Of a stretch of 7,338 bases of DNA, positions 1-5,511 are shown one piece after another. This DNA is from Fimbriiglobus sp. (GTDB taxonomy: Bacteria > Planctomycetota > Planctomycetia > Gemmatales > Gemmataceae). Where the stretch lies: the NCBI GenBank assembly GCA_025352585.1, contig JANXTD010000266.1, positions 1 through 7,338 on the forward strand. The letters run 5' to 3'. The position numbers were made by a program, and so were the translations under genes. Position 1 is the first letter of the stretch; each line of letters begins with the position of its first letter. The notes beneath the pieces were generated by a model. It saw only the letters and a program-made list of their open reading frames with translations, did not search any database and was not told where the DNA came from.

Positions 1-21
1 ACCAAATTCAAGTATTGGTTT

Positions 22-45
22 TCTACGCGTCTCTGCGTCTCCGCG
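22..45. repeat. Three tandem degenerate octamers
   Basis: Positions 22-45 read as three consecutive octamers: TCTACGCG, TCTCTGCG and TCTCCGCG. They lie in the spacer just downstream (on the minus strand) of the TPR/alpha-CTD gene. From memory, words of this kind (CTCTGCGTCTCTGCG) recur in intergenic DNA of planctomycetes and some other phyla, but that was not checked. Nothing else was recognised in positions 1-70. Confidence 0.5.
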
Positions 46-70
46 GCCAATCCTTCTTCTATTCACAACA

Positions 71-1405
71 TCAGTCGCCGCGCAGTTTCAGGTTCATCCC
101 CGTCAGCTTTTCCTTCACTTCTGTCAACGACGTGACGCCGAAGTTCTTGGCCTCCATCAACTCGTCCTGGCTGCGCGAGACGAGTTCGCCGATGGTCGTG
201 ATGTTCAGCCGGTTCATGCACTTGCGGGCACGCACCGACAGGTTCAACTCGCTCACCGACTTGCCCATCATCGCCTGCTCCTCGGGCGACAGGTTCGACT
301 GCGGCCGGGTGCGGAACTCGTACTGCTGGCCCTGGTCGAGCGACTGGCCGATGCGCAGGCTCTTCTGATTCATGATGATCTTGATCTCTTCGAGCGACGT
401 TTCGCCGAAGTTCTTGCTCGACAGAAGCTGCTGCTCCGAGACGCGGGTCAGGTCGCCGAGCGTGCGGATGTTCATGCGCTTCAGGCAGTTGCGGCTGCGC
501 ACCGACAGCTCGAAGTCGGTGATCGGCACCTCCATGACCTGGCGGAACTGCACGCTGACCTGCTCGTCCTCCGGGGAGTAGAACATCGTCATCGAGTTCT
601 CGCTGTCCTTCAGGAAGAGCTTGGCGTGCTCGTCCGTCGGGTCCGCTTTGTTGAGCCGGCGGTAGCAATCCGTCGCCTTGTCGAACTGGTTGTTGTCCTC
701 GTACAGAACGCCAAGGTTGTACAGGACACCCTTGCCGACGGGCGGGTGCTTCAAACATTTCTCGTAGTAGCCGATGGCGTCGAGGTCGTTGCCGACGAGG
801 TCGTTGAGGAAGCCGAGGCGGAAGAGTGCCCCGGTGTGGGCGGGGTCGAGTTCAGCAGCCCGCTCGAACGACTTCGCGGCCCGCGGCGTGTCGCCCTCGG
901 CCTCGGCGATGCCGCCCTCCTGGAAGTGGTACTCGGCGTTGTGCGCTGCCATGTCCTTGATCTTCGCGAGGATCGCCTTCGCCTCGCCGATGTGGTCTTG
1001 CAGCCGCAAGACGCCGGCCTTTTGCAACTGCACCTGCTGCGCGGCGTAACCCGACTTCTCGGCTTTCTCGAACGCCTTCAGCGCCTCGTCGTACTCGCCC
1101 CGCTTGGCGAGCGCGCGGCCCAGGAAGAACGCGGCGAGGGGGCCGTCGGAGAGCTTGAGTTGCTCGATGGCCTGCGGCATGTGGCCGAGGTAGAAGTGGA
1201 CGACGCCGAGCTTGAGGTGGAGTTTCTTGGCCTGGGCCGGCTGGGCGGTGGTGAGCTTCTTGGCGAGCGTGTCGTTGATTTCCTTGAGTGCTCTGACCTG
1301 CGGGCCGCCCTGGGCCAGCCCCTCGCGGAGCTTCGAGACCATGCTGCCTTCAAACTCCTCGCGCTCCACCAGGAGGGAGCGGAGGTCGATGTACGTCTCG
1401 GTCAT
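71..1405 (-). CDS. TPR protein with two tandem RNA polymerase alpha-CTD-like domains
   Basis: This encodes 444 residues with no signal peptide or membrane segment, so it is probably cytoplasmic. Residues about 62-256 form five or six TPR-like helical pairs, for example 89-119, 157-188, 191-222 and 226-256. Two copies of the helix-hairpin-helix fold of the RpoA C-terminal domain follow, at about 293-353 and 382-444. Each carries an LSVR...C motif and a KNFG..SL motif (331-338 and 420-427). By comparison with the E. coli alpha-CTD, the DNA-contacting Arg265 is kept in both (Arg303, Arg392), Asn268 is kept only in the first (Asn306; Lys395 in the second), and Lys298 is Thr in both. The RpoA N-terminal assembly domain is absent, so this is not the alpha subunit. 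The ATG at 1405 was chosen because the upstream extension to 1597 is low-complexity and overlaps a likely promoter. A role in transcription or as a protein scaffold is inference. Confidence 0.9.
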   Translation of the reverse strand: MTETYIDLRSLLVEREEFEGSMVSKLREGLAQGGPQVRALKEINDTLAKKLTTAQPAQAKKLHLKLGVVHFYLGHMPQAIEQLKLSDGPLAAFFLGRALAKRGEYDEALKAFEKAEKSGYAAQQVQLQKAGVLRLQDHIGEAKAILAKIKDMAAHNAEYHFQEGGIAEAEGDTPRAAKSFERAAELDPAHTGALFRLGFLNDLVGNDLDAIGYYEKCLKHPPVGKGVLYNLGVLYEDNNQFDKATDCYRRLNKADPTDEHAKLFLKDSENSMTMFYSPEDEQVSVQFRQVMEVPITDFELSVRSRNCLKRMNIRTLGDLTRVSEQQLLSSKNFGETSLEEIKIIMNQKSLRIGQSLDQGQQYEFRTRPQSNLSPEEQAMMGKSVSELNLSVRARKCMNRLNITTIGELVSRSQDELMEAKNFGVTSLTEVKEKLTGMNLKLRGD

Positions 1406-1493
1406 GGGGGGTATCCGTGGCGCGAACCGGGCCTTACCGCGCGTCGGCAAGCACGCGAGAGCCGGAACGACGGGAGTCGAGCCGAAGTCAACC

Positions 1494-1521
1494 ACTATAT
1501 CCGGGGAATGCGTCCGGGCAA
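1494..1521 (-). promoter_or_regulatory. Possible sigma70-type promoter for the TPR/alpha-CTD gene
   Basis: On the minus strand, TTGCCC (1521-1516) is followed after 16 bases by TATAGT (1499-1494), giving 4/6 and 5/6 matches to the -35 and -10 consensus. A start site near 1487 would leave a leader of roughly 80 bases before the ATG at 1405. The A/T-rich hexamer stands out in otherwise very GC-rich DNA. The rest of the 1406-1645 spacer is GC-rich, and no clear terminator was seen downstream of hicB. Confidence 0.4.
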
Positions 1522-1645
1522 GGCGGGGTGACCGGGGGCCAAGTCGTCCGGTTTTCCCGCAGGTCAGCCAGCCCGACGCGGGGAGTCCTCCGCCCACCCC
1601 ACGAACACCCGCCGCCCGCCGGGGGCCGCGCCGCGACCGCCAGCC

Positions 1646-2074
1646 TCACGCCGACGGCTTGCGGCCCTTCGCGGCGACCCTCCGCGGGCGGGCCTTCGAC
1701 TGCGCCGCGGCCGGCAGCGGCTTGGCCGCGGGGGCCTTCGCCGGCGCGAGGTCGGCGACCGCGGCCTGGAGGGCGGACTGCACGCAGGCGTTCAGGCTCA
1801 CGCCCGCCTGCCGCGCGGCGCGGGCGGCCTTCTTGTGCAAGGCGGGCGGCAAGCGCGTCTGGAACTTGCCCGAGTACGGCTTCACCGGCTCGACGCCACG
1901 GCGCTGGCACCAGTCCAGGTGGACATCGACCGACGTGTGAAACTCGCGCACCAGGTCCGGCCCGGTCGTCGCCACGAAGGTGATGACCCCGAGGATGTTG
2001 GCGACCTCGCCGTAGAGTTCGCCCGTGTCGGGGTCCACGTCGGTCACCTTACCGGTGTAGCCCTTGTATGTCAT
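1646..2074 (-). CDS. hicB: HicB-family antitoxin with C-terminal ribbon-helix-helix domain
   Basis: This 142-residue protein matches the HicB antitoxin pattern. The N-terminal degraded-RNase-H-like part (about 1-65) has the MxYKGYTGxV opening, the GEV..-VITF strands and the DLVREFHTSVDVHLDWC helix. A SGKFQTRLPPALHKKAARAA...SLNACVQSAL ribbon-helix-helix DNA-binding segment follows at about 68-103. Such antitoxins bind and neutralise the HicA toxin and repress their own operon. Residues 110-142 are an Ala/Pro/Lys/Arg-rich tail beyond the usual domain end, probably disordered and basic. The ATG overlaps the ancestral hicA stop by four bases (ATGA, 2074-2071), the classic coupled arrangement. The upstream Shine-Dalgarno match is weak, which fits translational coupling. 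The reading frame is intact although the partner toxin is not. Confidence 0.92.
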   Translation of the reverse strand: MTYKGYTGKVTDVDPDTGELYGEVANILGVITFVATTGPDLVREFHTSVDVHLDWCQRRGVEPVKPYSGKFQTRLPPALHKKAARAARQAGVSLNACVQSALQAAVADLAPAKAPAAKPLPAAAQSKARPRRVAAKGRKPSA

Positions 2075-2315
2075 GGCGCGTGCCCCGCATCGGTTAGGAA
2101 CTTTCGGACGCTTCGGATTCCCGGCTTCGTCGTTTCTTTGCCGGGGTGGGGGCGGTGGAACGTCGAGTCGGCTCCGCCCAAGTCAACGTGGACCCGCTCC
2201 CCTCCGTGACGATCGCACCCAGGTGGAGAAACAGAGCCTCGACATCCCCCCAGCGGATGTTGGCTTGTATCGGGTCCGCGAAGATCGCGGCCAGGGTCCG
2301 CTCGTGCTTGGCCAT
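2071..2315 (-). pseudogene. hicA: Frameshifted HicA-family toxin
   Basis: Translation from the ATG at 2315 gives MAKHERTLAAIFADP, then an RWGDVEALFLHLGAIVTEGSG segment typical of HicA mRNA interferase toxins. That frame then turns into unrelated sequence and stops at 2094-2096. The expected second half (RVHVDLGG, STFHRPHPGKET, IRSVRKFLTDAG) continues in another frame and stops at 2071-2073, overlapping the hicB ATG. The switch lies near 2190-2204, beside a GGGG run. The span is 245 bases, not a multiple of three. A GAGG Shine-Dalgarno five bases before the ATG supports the 2315 start over the GTG at 2399. The predicted product is a HicA N-terminal half with a scrambled tail, so the toxin is probably inactive. 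A sequencing error or recoding cannot be excluded from sequence alone. Confidence 0.85.
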
Positions 2316-2333
2316 CGTCACCTCGGCCGCACG

Positions 2334-2363
2334 GTGGTACCACTCGTCGCCCGCATGGTACCA
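2334..2363. promoter_or_regulatory. Paired palindromes, candidate HicB operator
   Basis: A perfect 10-bp palindrome GTGGTACCAC (2334-2343) is followed by a second copy of its core TGGTACCA (2356-2363). The centres are 21 bp apart, which is two helical turns. The pair begins 18 bases upstream of the hicA ATG, where an autoregulating ribbon-helix-helix HicB would be expected to bind. The placement, symmetry and spacing are seen directly; binding by this HicB is inference. Confidence 0.5.
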
Positions 2364-2451
2364 CCCCGCCGACGGCCGGTCAACGAACCGCTCCGCCACG
2401 ACGCCGGGCGATTTCTCCGGCGCGTCGCCGAATCGCGTGTAGAAGACTCTC

Positions 2452-2467
2452 AGTGTTCAAGTGTTCA
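2452..2467. repeat. Tandem octamer duplication in the divergent spacer
   Basis: AGTGTTCA occurs twice head to tail (2452-2459, 2460-2467) just upstream of the small membrane protein gene. It lies in the spacer between the divergent hicA and plus-strand genes (2316-2493). It may be a short member of the same class of tandem words found in the other spacers. Confidence 0.4.
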
Positions 2468-2493
2468 TCATGCACGCCCCGAGGAATCCCGCC

Positions 2494-2673
2494 ATGTCCG
2501 ACCCGACCCCCGCCCCGCGACCGACGCCGCCCCCGCTGTCGTTCCGCGGCTTCCGCGTCGCCGACTTGCTGGCCCTGGCGATCTTCGCCCTGGGCGTCTA
2601 CGCCGCGCTCCGCAACGGCACCCCGCTGCCCTCCCCGCCGGTCCTGCCCGCCGCCTCGTCCGAGGCGAAGTGA
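2494..2673 (+). CDS. Small single-pass membrane protein, unknown function
   Basis: This encodes 59 residues and I do not recognise a family. A Pro-rich N-terminus (residues 4-15) precedes one hydrophobic segment (about 22-39, VADLLALAIFALGVYAAL) with Arg on both flanks. A short Pro/Ala-rich C-terminal tail follows. The ATG at 2494 is preferred over the GTG at 2461 and ATG at 2470 because a GAGGA Shine-Dalgarno lies at 2481-2485, eight bases before it. The gene precedes a secreted protein gene on the same strand. The spacer would be only about 32 bases if the hairpin element between them were removed, suggesting an original two-gene operon. It could be an accessory or anchoring partner of the secreted protein; a holin-like role is possible but unsupported. 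Confidence 0.6.
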   Translation: MSDPTPAPRPTPPPLSFRGFRVADLLALAIFALGVYAALRNGTPLPSPPVLPAASSEAK

Positions 2674-2680
2674 CTTCCCA

Positions 2681-2790
2681 TTCGGGTGTGGGGTGTGGGG
2701 TGTCGGGTATGGTCGAACCGCCCACGAGCCGGGAAATTCCCCCGGCCGGTTCTGCGACACCCCACACCCGATACCCGACACCCGATCTTC
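2681..2790. repeat. 110-bp heptamer-built hairpin element with 9-bp direct flanks (MITE-like)
   Basis: Two 39-base arms (2682-2720 and 2747-2785) are inverted copies matching at 31 of 39 positions without gaps. Each is made largely of 7-base units such as TGGGGTG, TCGGGTG and TCGGGTA. Inside them, GCCGGG (2728-2733) can pair with CCCGGC (2741-2746) around a 7-base loop. The direct repeat GACTTCCCA flanks the element (2672-2680 and 2791-2799), resembling a target-site duplication; its left copy starts inside the stop codon of the upstream gene. Each arm also has four G-runs of three or four spaced by 3-4 bases, on opposite strands, so both can form G-quadruplexes. No transposase is present in the window. 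Confidence 0.65.
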
Positions 2791-2824
2791 GACTTCCCAC
2801 AACCGATGACCCGAGGTGACCCCC

Positions 2825-4039
2825 ATGCGATTCCTGATCTCCGCGACGGCGCTCGCGCTGGCCCTGGCGGCGCACGCCATCGACACCGTGCCGCGGCCGG
2901 TCGCCCCCGACGGCACGAACGCGACGATCGACTTGCCGGCCGCGCGGCACGTCCGCAACGTCGGCAGCCGGGTCGACGGCCTGGGGCTGTGCGTGTTCAC
3001 GTCGGTGCAGCAGGCCGCCGACTGGCACAACGTGCCGCAACTGCTGGGGTTTCAGCGCTGGATGGTTAAGCGGCCCGGCGGCGGGCACCCGGAGAAACTC
3101 GACCGCGAGTTGGCGGCCTACTGCGCCTCCCAGGGCCGGCCGACGCCCGCGTACGTCCAGCACGTCGGCGGCGACGAGGCGTTCCTCGACTTGGCCGTCA
3201 AGACGGGGCGGATGGCGTCGATCACCTACGCCGGGGCCGACGGCTTCTACCCCGGTGCCGTGCTGCACATGGTCAACCTGGCGCACCTCGACGCCGAGCG
3301 CGGGGCCGTGATCGACAACAACCGCCCCGGCCAGTGGGTCTGGATGACGCGCCGGCAACTGCTCAACCGCTGGCGCGGCCTCACCGACGCCGGCACGCCG
3401 ATGGTCGTGCGCGACGGGGCGCAAGTGTTCGCGGTCGGCGGCGGCTGGGCGGTCGTGCTGCTGGCCCCGCCGCCACCGCCCTACGCCACGCCCCGCGCCG
3501 CAGCGCCGGAACTGCCGGACGGGGTGCTGCCGCAGGTCGAGAACTTCGGCCTGCTGCGCCGCCCCGAGCCGGCGGCCCCGGCGGGGGACAACTTCGGCGT
3601 CGATGCGACCCGGCTGCGGTCGGCCCAGCGCAAGTACAGCCTCAACGGCACGGAGGTGAGCCGCGCCGTCGCCTTCGCGGCGGTGCTGGCGGACGACAGC
3701 GACCGGCACCACCTGACCTTCGTCGGCCTGCCGGTGCCGACGCTGCCGGCCGCGCTGCGCGACCGCGTCCACCTGCAAGCGTACGCCGACGGCGACTGGA
3801 CGGTGAGTCAGTTTTCTTTACGGCCGGGCGTCACGCTCCGTCGCCCGGCGTCGAGCCGCGTCGGGGCCGAGGTCTCGCACGCGGGGGCCTTCGACGCCGC
3901 CGCGCTGCTCGCCGCGATTGGCCAGACGCCCGAGCCGACCGCGGTGACGCTGACGGCCGACGACCTGACCCCGGCGGCGCGGGCGCGCCTCAAAGCCGCC
4001 GGCATCGGCACACTGAGCGTGACCGTCGGGGCGAAGTGA
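2825..4039 (+). CDS. Secreted papain/C39-like protein, putative cysteine peptidase
   Basis: This encodes 404 residues. MRFLISATALALALAAHA is a signal peptide with likely cleavage after Ala18. The ATG at 2825 has a GAGG Shine-Dalgarno eight bases upstream (2813-2816). The first half carries a papain-like catalytic pattern: Cys56 in GLGLCVFTS, His148 in AVLHMVNLAHLD, and Asp164/Asn165 in VIDNNRPGQ, followed by W173 and LLNRW. This is close to the H...D(P/N)..W...F..RW layout of C39-like peptidases. A Pro/Ala-rich stretch (about 214-230) leads to a second domain (about 238-365) with two NFG motifs and KYSLNGTEVSRAVAF, which I cannot assign to a named family. It probably acts in the periplasm or outside the cell. 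Peptidase activity is inference; a non-catalytic papain fold or transglutaminase-like activity is possible. It ends 14 bases from the convergent antiporter gene. Confidence 0.8.
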   Translation: MRFLISATALALALAAHAIDTVPRPVAPDGTNATIDLPAARHVRNVGSRVDGLGLCVFTSVQQAADWHNVPQLLGFQRWMVKRPGGGHPEKLDRELAAYCASQGRPTPAYVQHVGGDEAFLDLAVKTGRMASITYAGADGFYPGAVLHMVNLAHLDAERGAVIDNNRPGQWVWMTRRQLLNRWRGLTDAGTPMVVRDGAQVFAVGGGWAVVLLAPPPPPYATPRAAAPELPDGVLPQVENFGLLRRPEPAAPAGDNFGVDATRLRSAQRKYSLNGTEVSRAVAFAAVLADDSDRHHLTFVGLPVPTLPAALRDRVHLQAYADGDWTVSQFSLRPGVTLRRPASSRVGAEVSHAGAFDAAALLAAIGQTPEPTAVTLTADDLTPAARARLKAAGIGTLSVTVGAK

Positions 4040-4053
4040 CGCCGGCGACAACG

Positions 4054-5409
4054 CTACTTCGTCAGGAACCCGCTCGCGGCGATCGGGGCTTCGATCTCGG
4101 TGCCGCGGCGCAGTAGCAGCAGCAGCGGCGTCGTCATCACGGTCGTGACCACGGCCATGAGCACGAGCGCGGCGAAGAGCGACTTGGGGATGACGCCGAG
4201 TTCGTAGCCGACGTTGATGACGATCAGCTCCATGAGGCCGCGCGTGTTCATCATCGCGCCGACGATCAGCGACTCGCGCCACGGCATCCCGCTGACCCGC
4301 GCGGCCAGCGCGCAGCCGCCGAGCTTGCCGGCGACGGCGGCCGCGATCACGCCGAGCAGCGTCAGCCAGCCGGCGACCCCGGCGACGCTGGTCACCTCGG
4401 TGCGCAGGCCGGTGTAGGTGAAGAAGACCGGCAGGAAGAACACCGTCACGAGGTCGCGCAATCGGGCCGTCACCGCGGCGCGGAACCCCGGCTGGTCGGA
4501 GAGCGCGACGCCCAGCAAGAACGGCCCGAAGATCGCGAAGATGCCGATGAGGTTCGTGGCGACCGCGCACAAAAGCATCAAGACGACCAGCACCGCCAGG
4601 GCGTTGAAGCTCAGATTGCCGGCGTTGGCGCGCAGCGACGAGGCGAAGTAGCGCGTCGCCAGCGGCCGCACGACGAGCGCGACGAACAGCGCGAAGCCGG
4701 CGGTTTCGGCGACCATGATCGCGGTGTCGGCGGGGTCGAAGGTCGCGCGGGCGAGCGCGGCGACGGCGGCCAGCATCACCCAGCCGACGGCGTCGTTGAT
4801 CGCCGCGGCGGTCATGGTCACCGTGCCGAGGCGGGTGCGCTGGACGTTGAGTTCGATCATGATGCGGCCCAGCACCGGGATGGCCGTGATCGCCATCGAG
4901 ATGCCCATAAACAGCGTCAGGCCGAAGAGCGGCACGGGGCCGGCGGTGGGGTGGTCTTCGAGGTGCGGGTGGACGAGCCGGGCCAGACCGGCCCCGAGCG
5001 CGAACGGCAGGGCGATGCCGGCGAGCGACACGGCGAGCGCCGCCTTGCCGCGCTCCTTCAGGTGGCCGAAGTCGAACTCGAGGCCGATCAGGAACAGGAG
5101 AAAGATCAGGCCGACTTGCGAGAAGACCTGGAAAATCTTGGGGAACGCCGCGTCGGCGAGGTCTTGCGGGACGCCGTCGAAGTGCGGCTTGAAGATCGCC
5201 GCGGACAGGTCCGGCAGCAGCCAGCCGAGCAGCGACGGCCCGAGCAGCAGCCCGGCGACGACCTCGCCGACGACCGCCGGCTGCCCGAGTCGCCGCGCCA
5301 GCACCCCGGCGACCCGCGCCGCGGCGACGATGACGACGAGCTGCACGAGCACCGGTTGCAGCAACTCCTCGACGTTGAGCTTGGCGAGACTCTGGGCGGG
5401 ACTTGGCAT
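4054..5409 (-). CDS. Monovalent cation:proton antiporter, CPA2 family, without an RCK domain
   Basis: This 451-residue protein is almost entirely hydrophobic with about 12 membrane segments. It shows the CPA2 signature LGQPAVVGEVVAGLLLGPSLLG (about 41-62), LIFLLFLIGLEFD (101-113), TAIPVLGRIMIELN (175-188) and TAAAINDAVGW (200-210). A late MMNTRGLMELIVINVGYELGVI stretch (386-407) also fits. Such proteins exchange Na+ or K+ for H+ across the inner membrane. The ion-site motif is Asn205-Asp206; in this superfamily Asp-Asp is linked to electrogenic exchange, while Asn-Asp or Gln-Asp is linked to electroneutral members. After the last membrane segment (about residue 433) only about 18 residues remain, so the cytoplasmic TrkA-N/RCK domain of KefB/KefC is missing. 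No Shine-Dalgarno is visible before the ATG. The gene lies downstream of the cytochrome gene on the same strand. Confidence 0.9.
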   Translation of the reverse strand: MPSPAQSLAKLNVEELLQPVLVQLVVIVAAARVAGVLARRLGQPAVVGEVVAGLLLGPSLLGWLLPDLSAAIFKPHFDGVPQDLADAAFPKIFQVFSQVGLIFLLFLIGLEFDFGHLKERGKAALAVSLAGIALPFALGAGLARLVHPHLEDHPTAGPVPLFGLTLFMGISMAITAIPVLGRIMIELNVQRTRLGTVTMTAAAINDAVGWVMLAAVAALARATFDPADTAIMVAETAGFALFVALVVRPLATRYFASSLRANAGNLSFNALAVLVVLMLLCAVATNLIGIFAIFGPFLLGVALSDQPGFRAAVTARLRDLVTVFFLPVFFTYTGLRTEVTSVAGVAGWLTLLGVIAAAVAGKLGGCALAARVSGMPWRESLIVGAMMNTRGLMELIVINVGYELGVIPKSLFAALVLMAVVTTVMTTPLLLLLRRGTEIEAPIAASGFLTK

Positions 5410-5415
5410 TTGGCG

Positions 5416-5509
5416 ACCAAAAGAGTGCAGAGTTCAGAGTGCAAACGCAGAGTGTCAGAACAGAAGGTGACCGGTGCTGAGCTTTGCACTCTGCACTCTG
5501 CGCTCTGGT
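5416..5509. repeat. Heptamer-built inverted repeat in the antiporter/cytochrome spacer
   Basis: Arms at 5423-5445 and 5483-5505 match at 21 of 23 positions. This includes an 11-bp perfect stretch, CAGAGTGCAAA (5435-5445) against TTTGCACTCTG (5483-5493). ACCA (5416-5419) and TGGT (5506-5509) lie at the outer ends, offset from the arms by three bases. The arms consist of 7-base words such as AGAGTGC and TCTGCAC, and a further AGAGTGT lies in the 37-base loop. It fills most of the 102-base spacer between two same-strand genes. It has no following T-run, so a classical intrinsic terminator is unlikely. Confidence 0.65.
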
Positions 5510-5511
5510 TG

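Noticed and set aside
1..19. Small inverted repeat ACCAA...TTGGT as a terminator for the minus-strand gene
   Set aside because: The five-base stem with a nine-base loop is weak, and competing pairings with CCAAT/ATTGG nearby make it unconvincing.
626..1531. Plus-strand open frame opposite the TPR gene
   Set aside because: Its low-complexity Val/Leu/Glu/Arg sequence is the antisense image of the TPR region, with no recognisable motif.
1406..1597. N-terminal extension of the TPR/alpha-CTD gene to a start at 1597
   Set aside because: The extra 64 residues are Gly/Pro/Arg-rich with no fold, overlap a likely promoter, and the family-like sequence begins at the ATG at 1405.
1600..1645. GC-rich stretch after hicB as an intrinsic terminator
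   Set aside because: No clean stem with a following T-run on the minus strand could be drawn.
2196..2206. Programmed -1 frameshifting in hicA
   Set aside because: No canonical X XXY YYZ heptamer is present at the junction and HicA families are not known for recoding; decay or sequencing error is simpler.
2316..2399. N-terminal extension of hicA to a GTG at 2399
   Set aside because: It runs through the operator palindromes and adds residues absent from HicA proteins; the ATG at 2315 has a good Shine-Dalgarno.
2468..3778. Minus-strand open frame opposite the secreted protein gene
   Set aside because: The composition is Arg/Gly/His-rich shadow sequence caused by high GC; the plus strand has a signal peptide, a Shine-Dalgarno and catalytic motifs.
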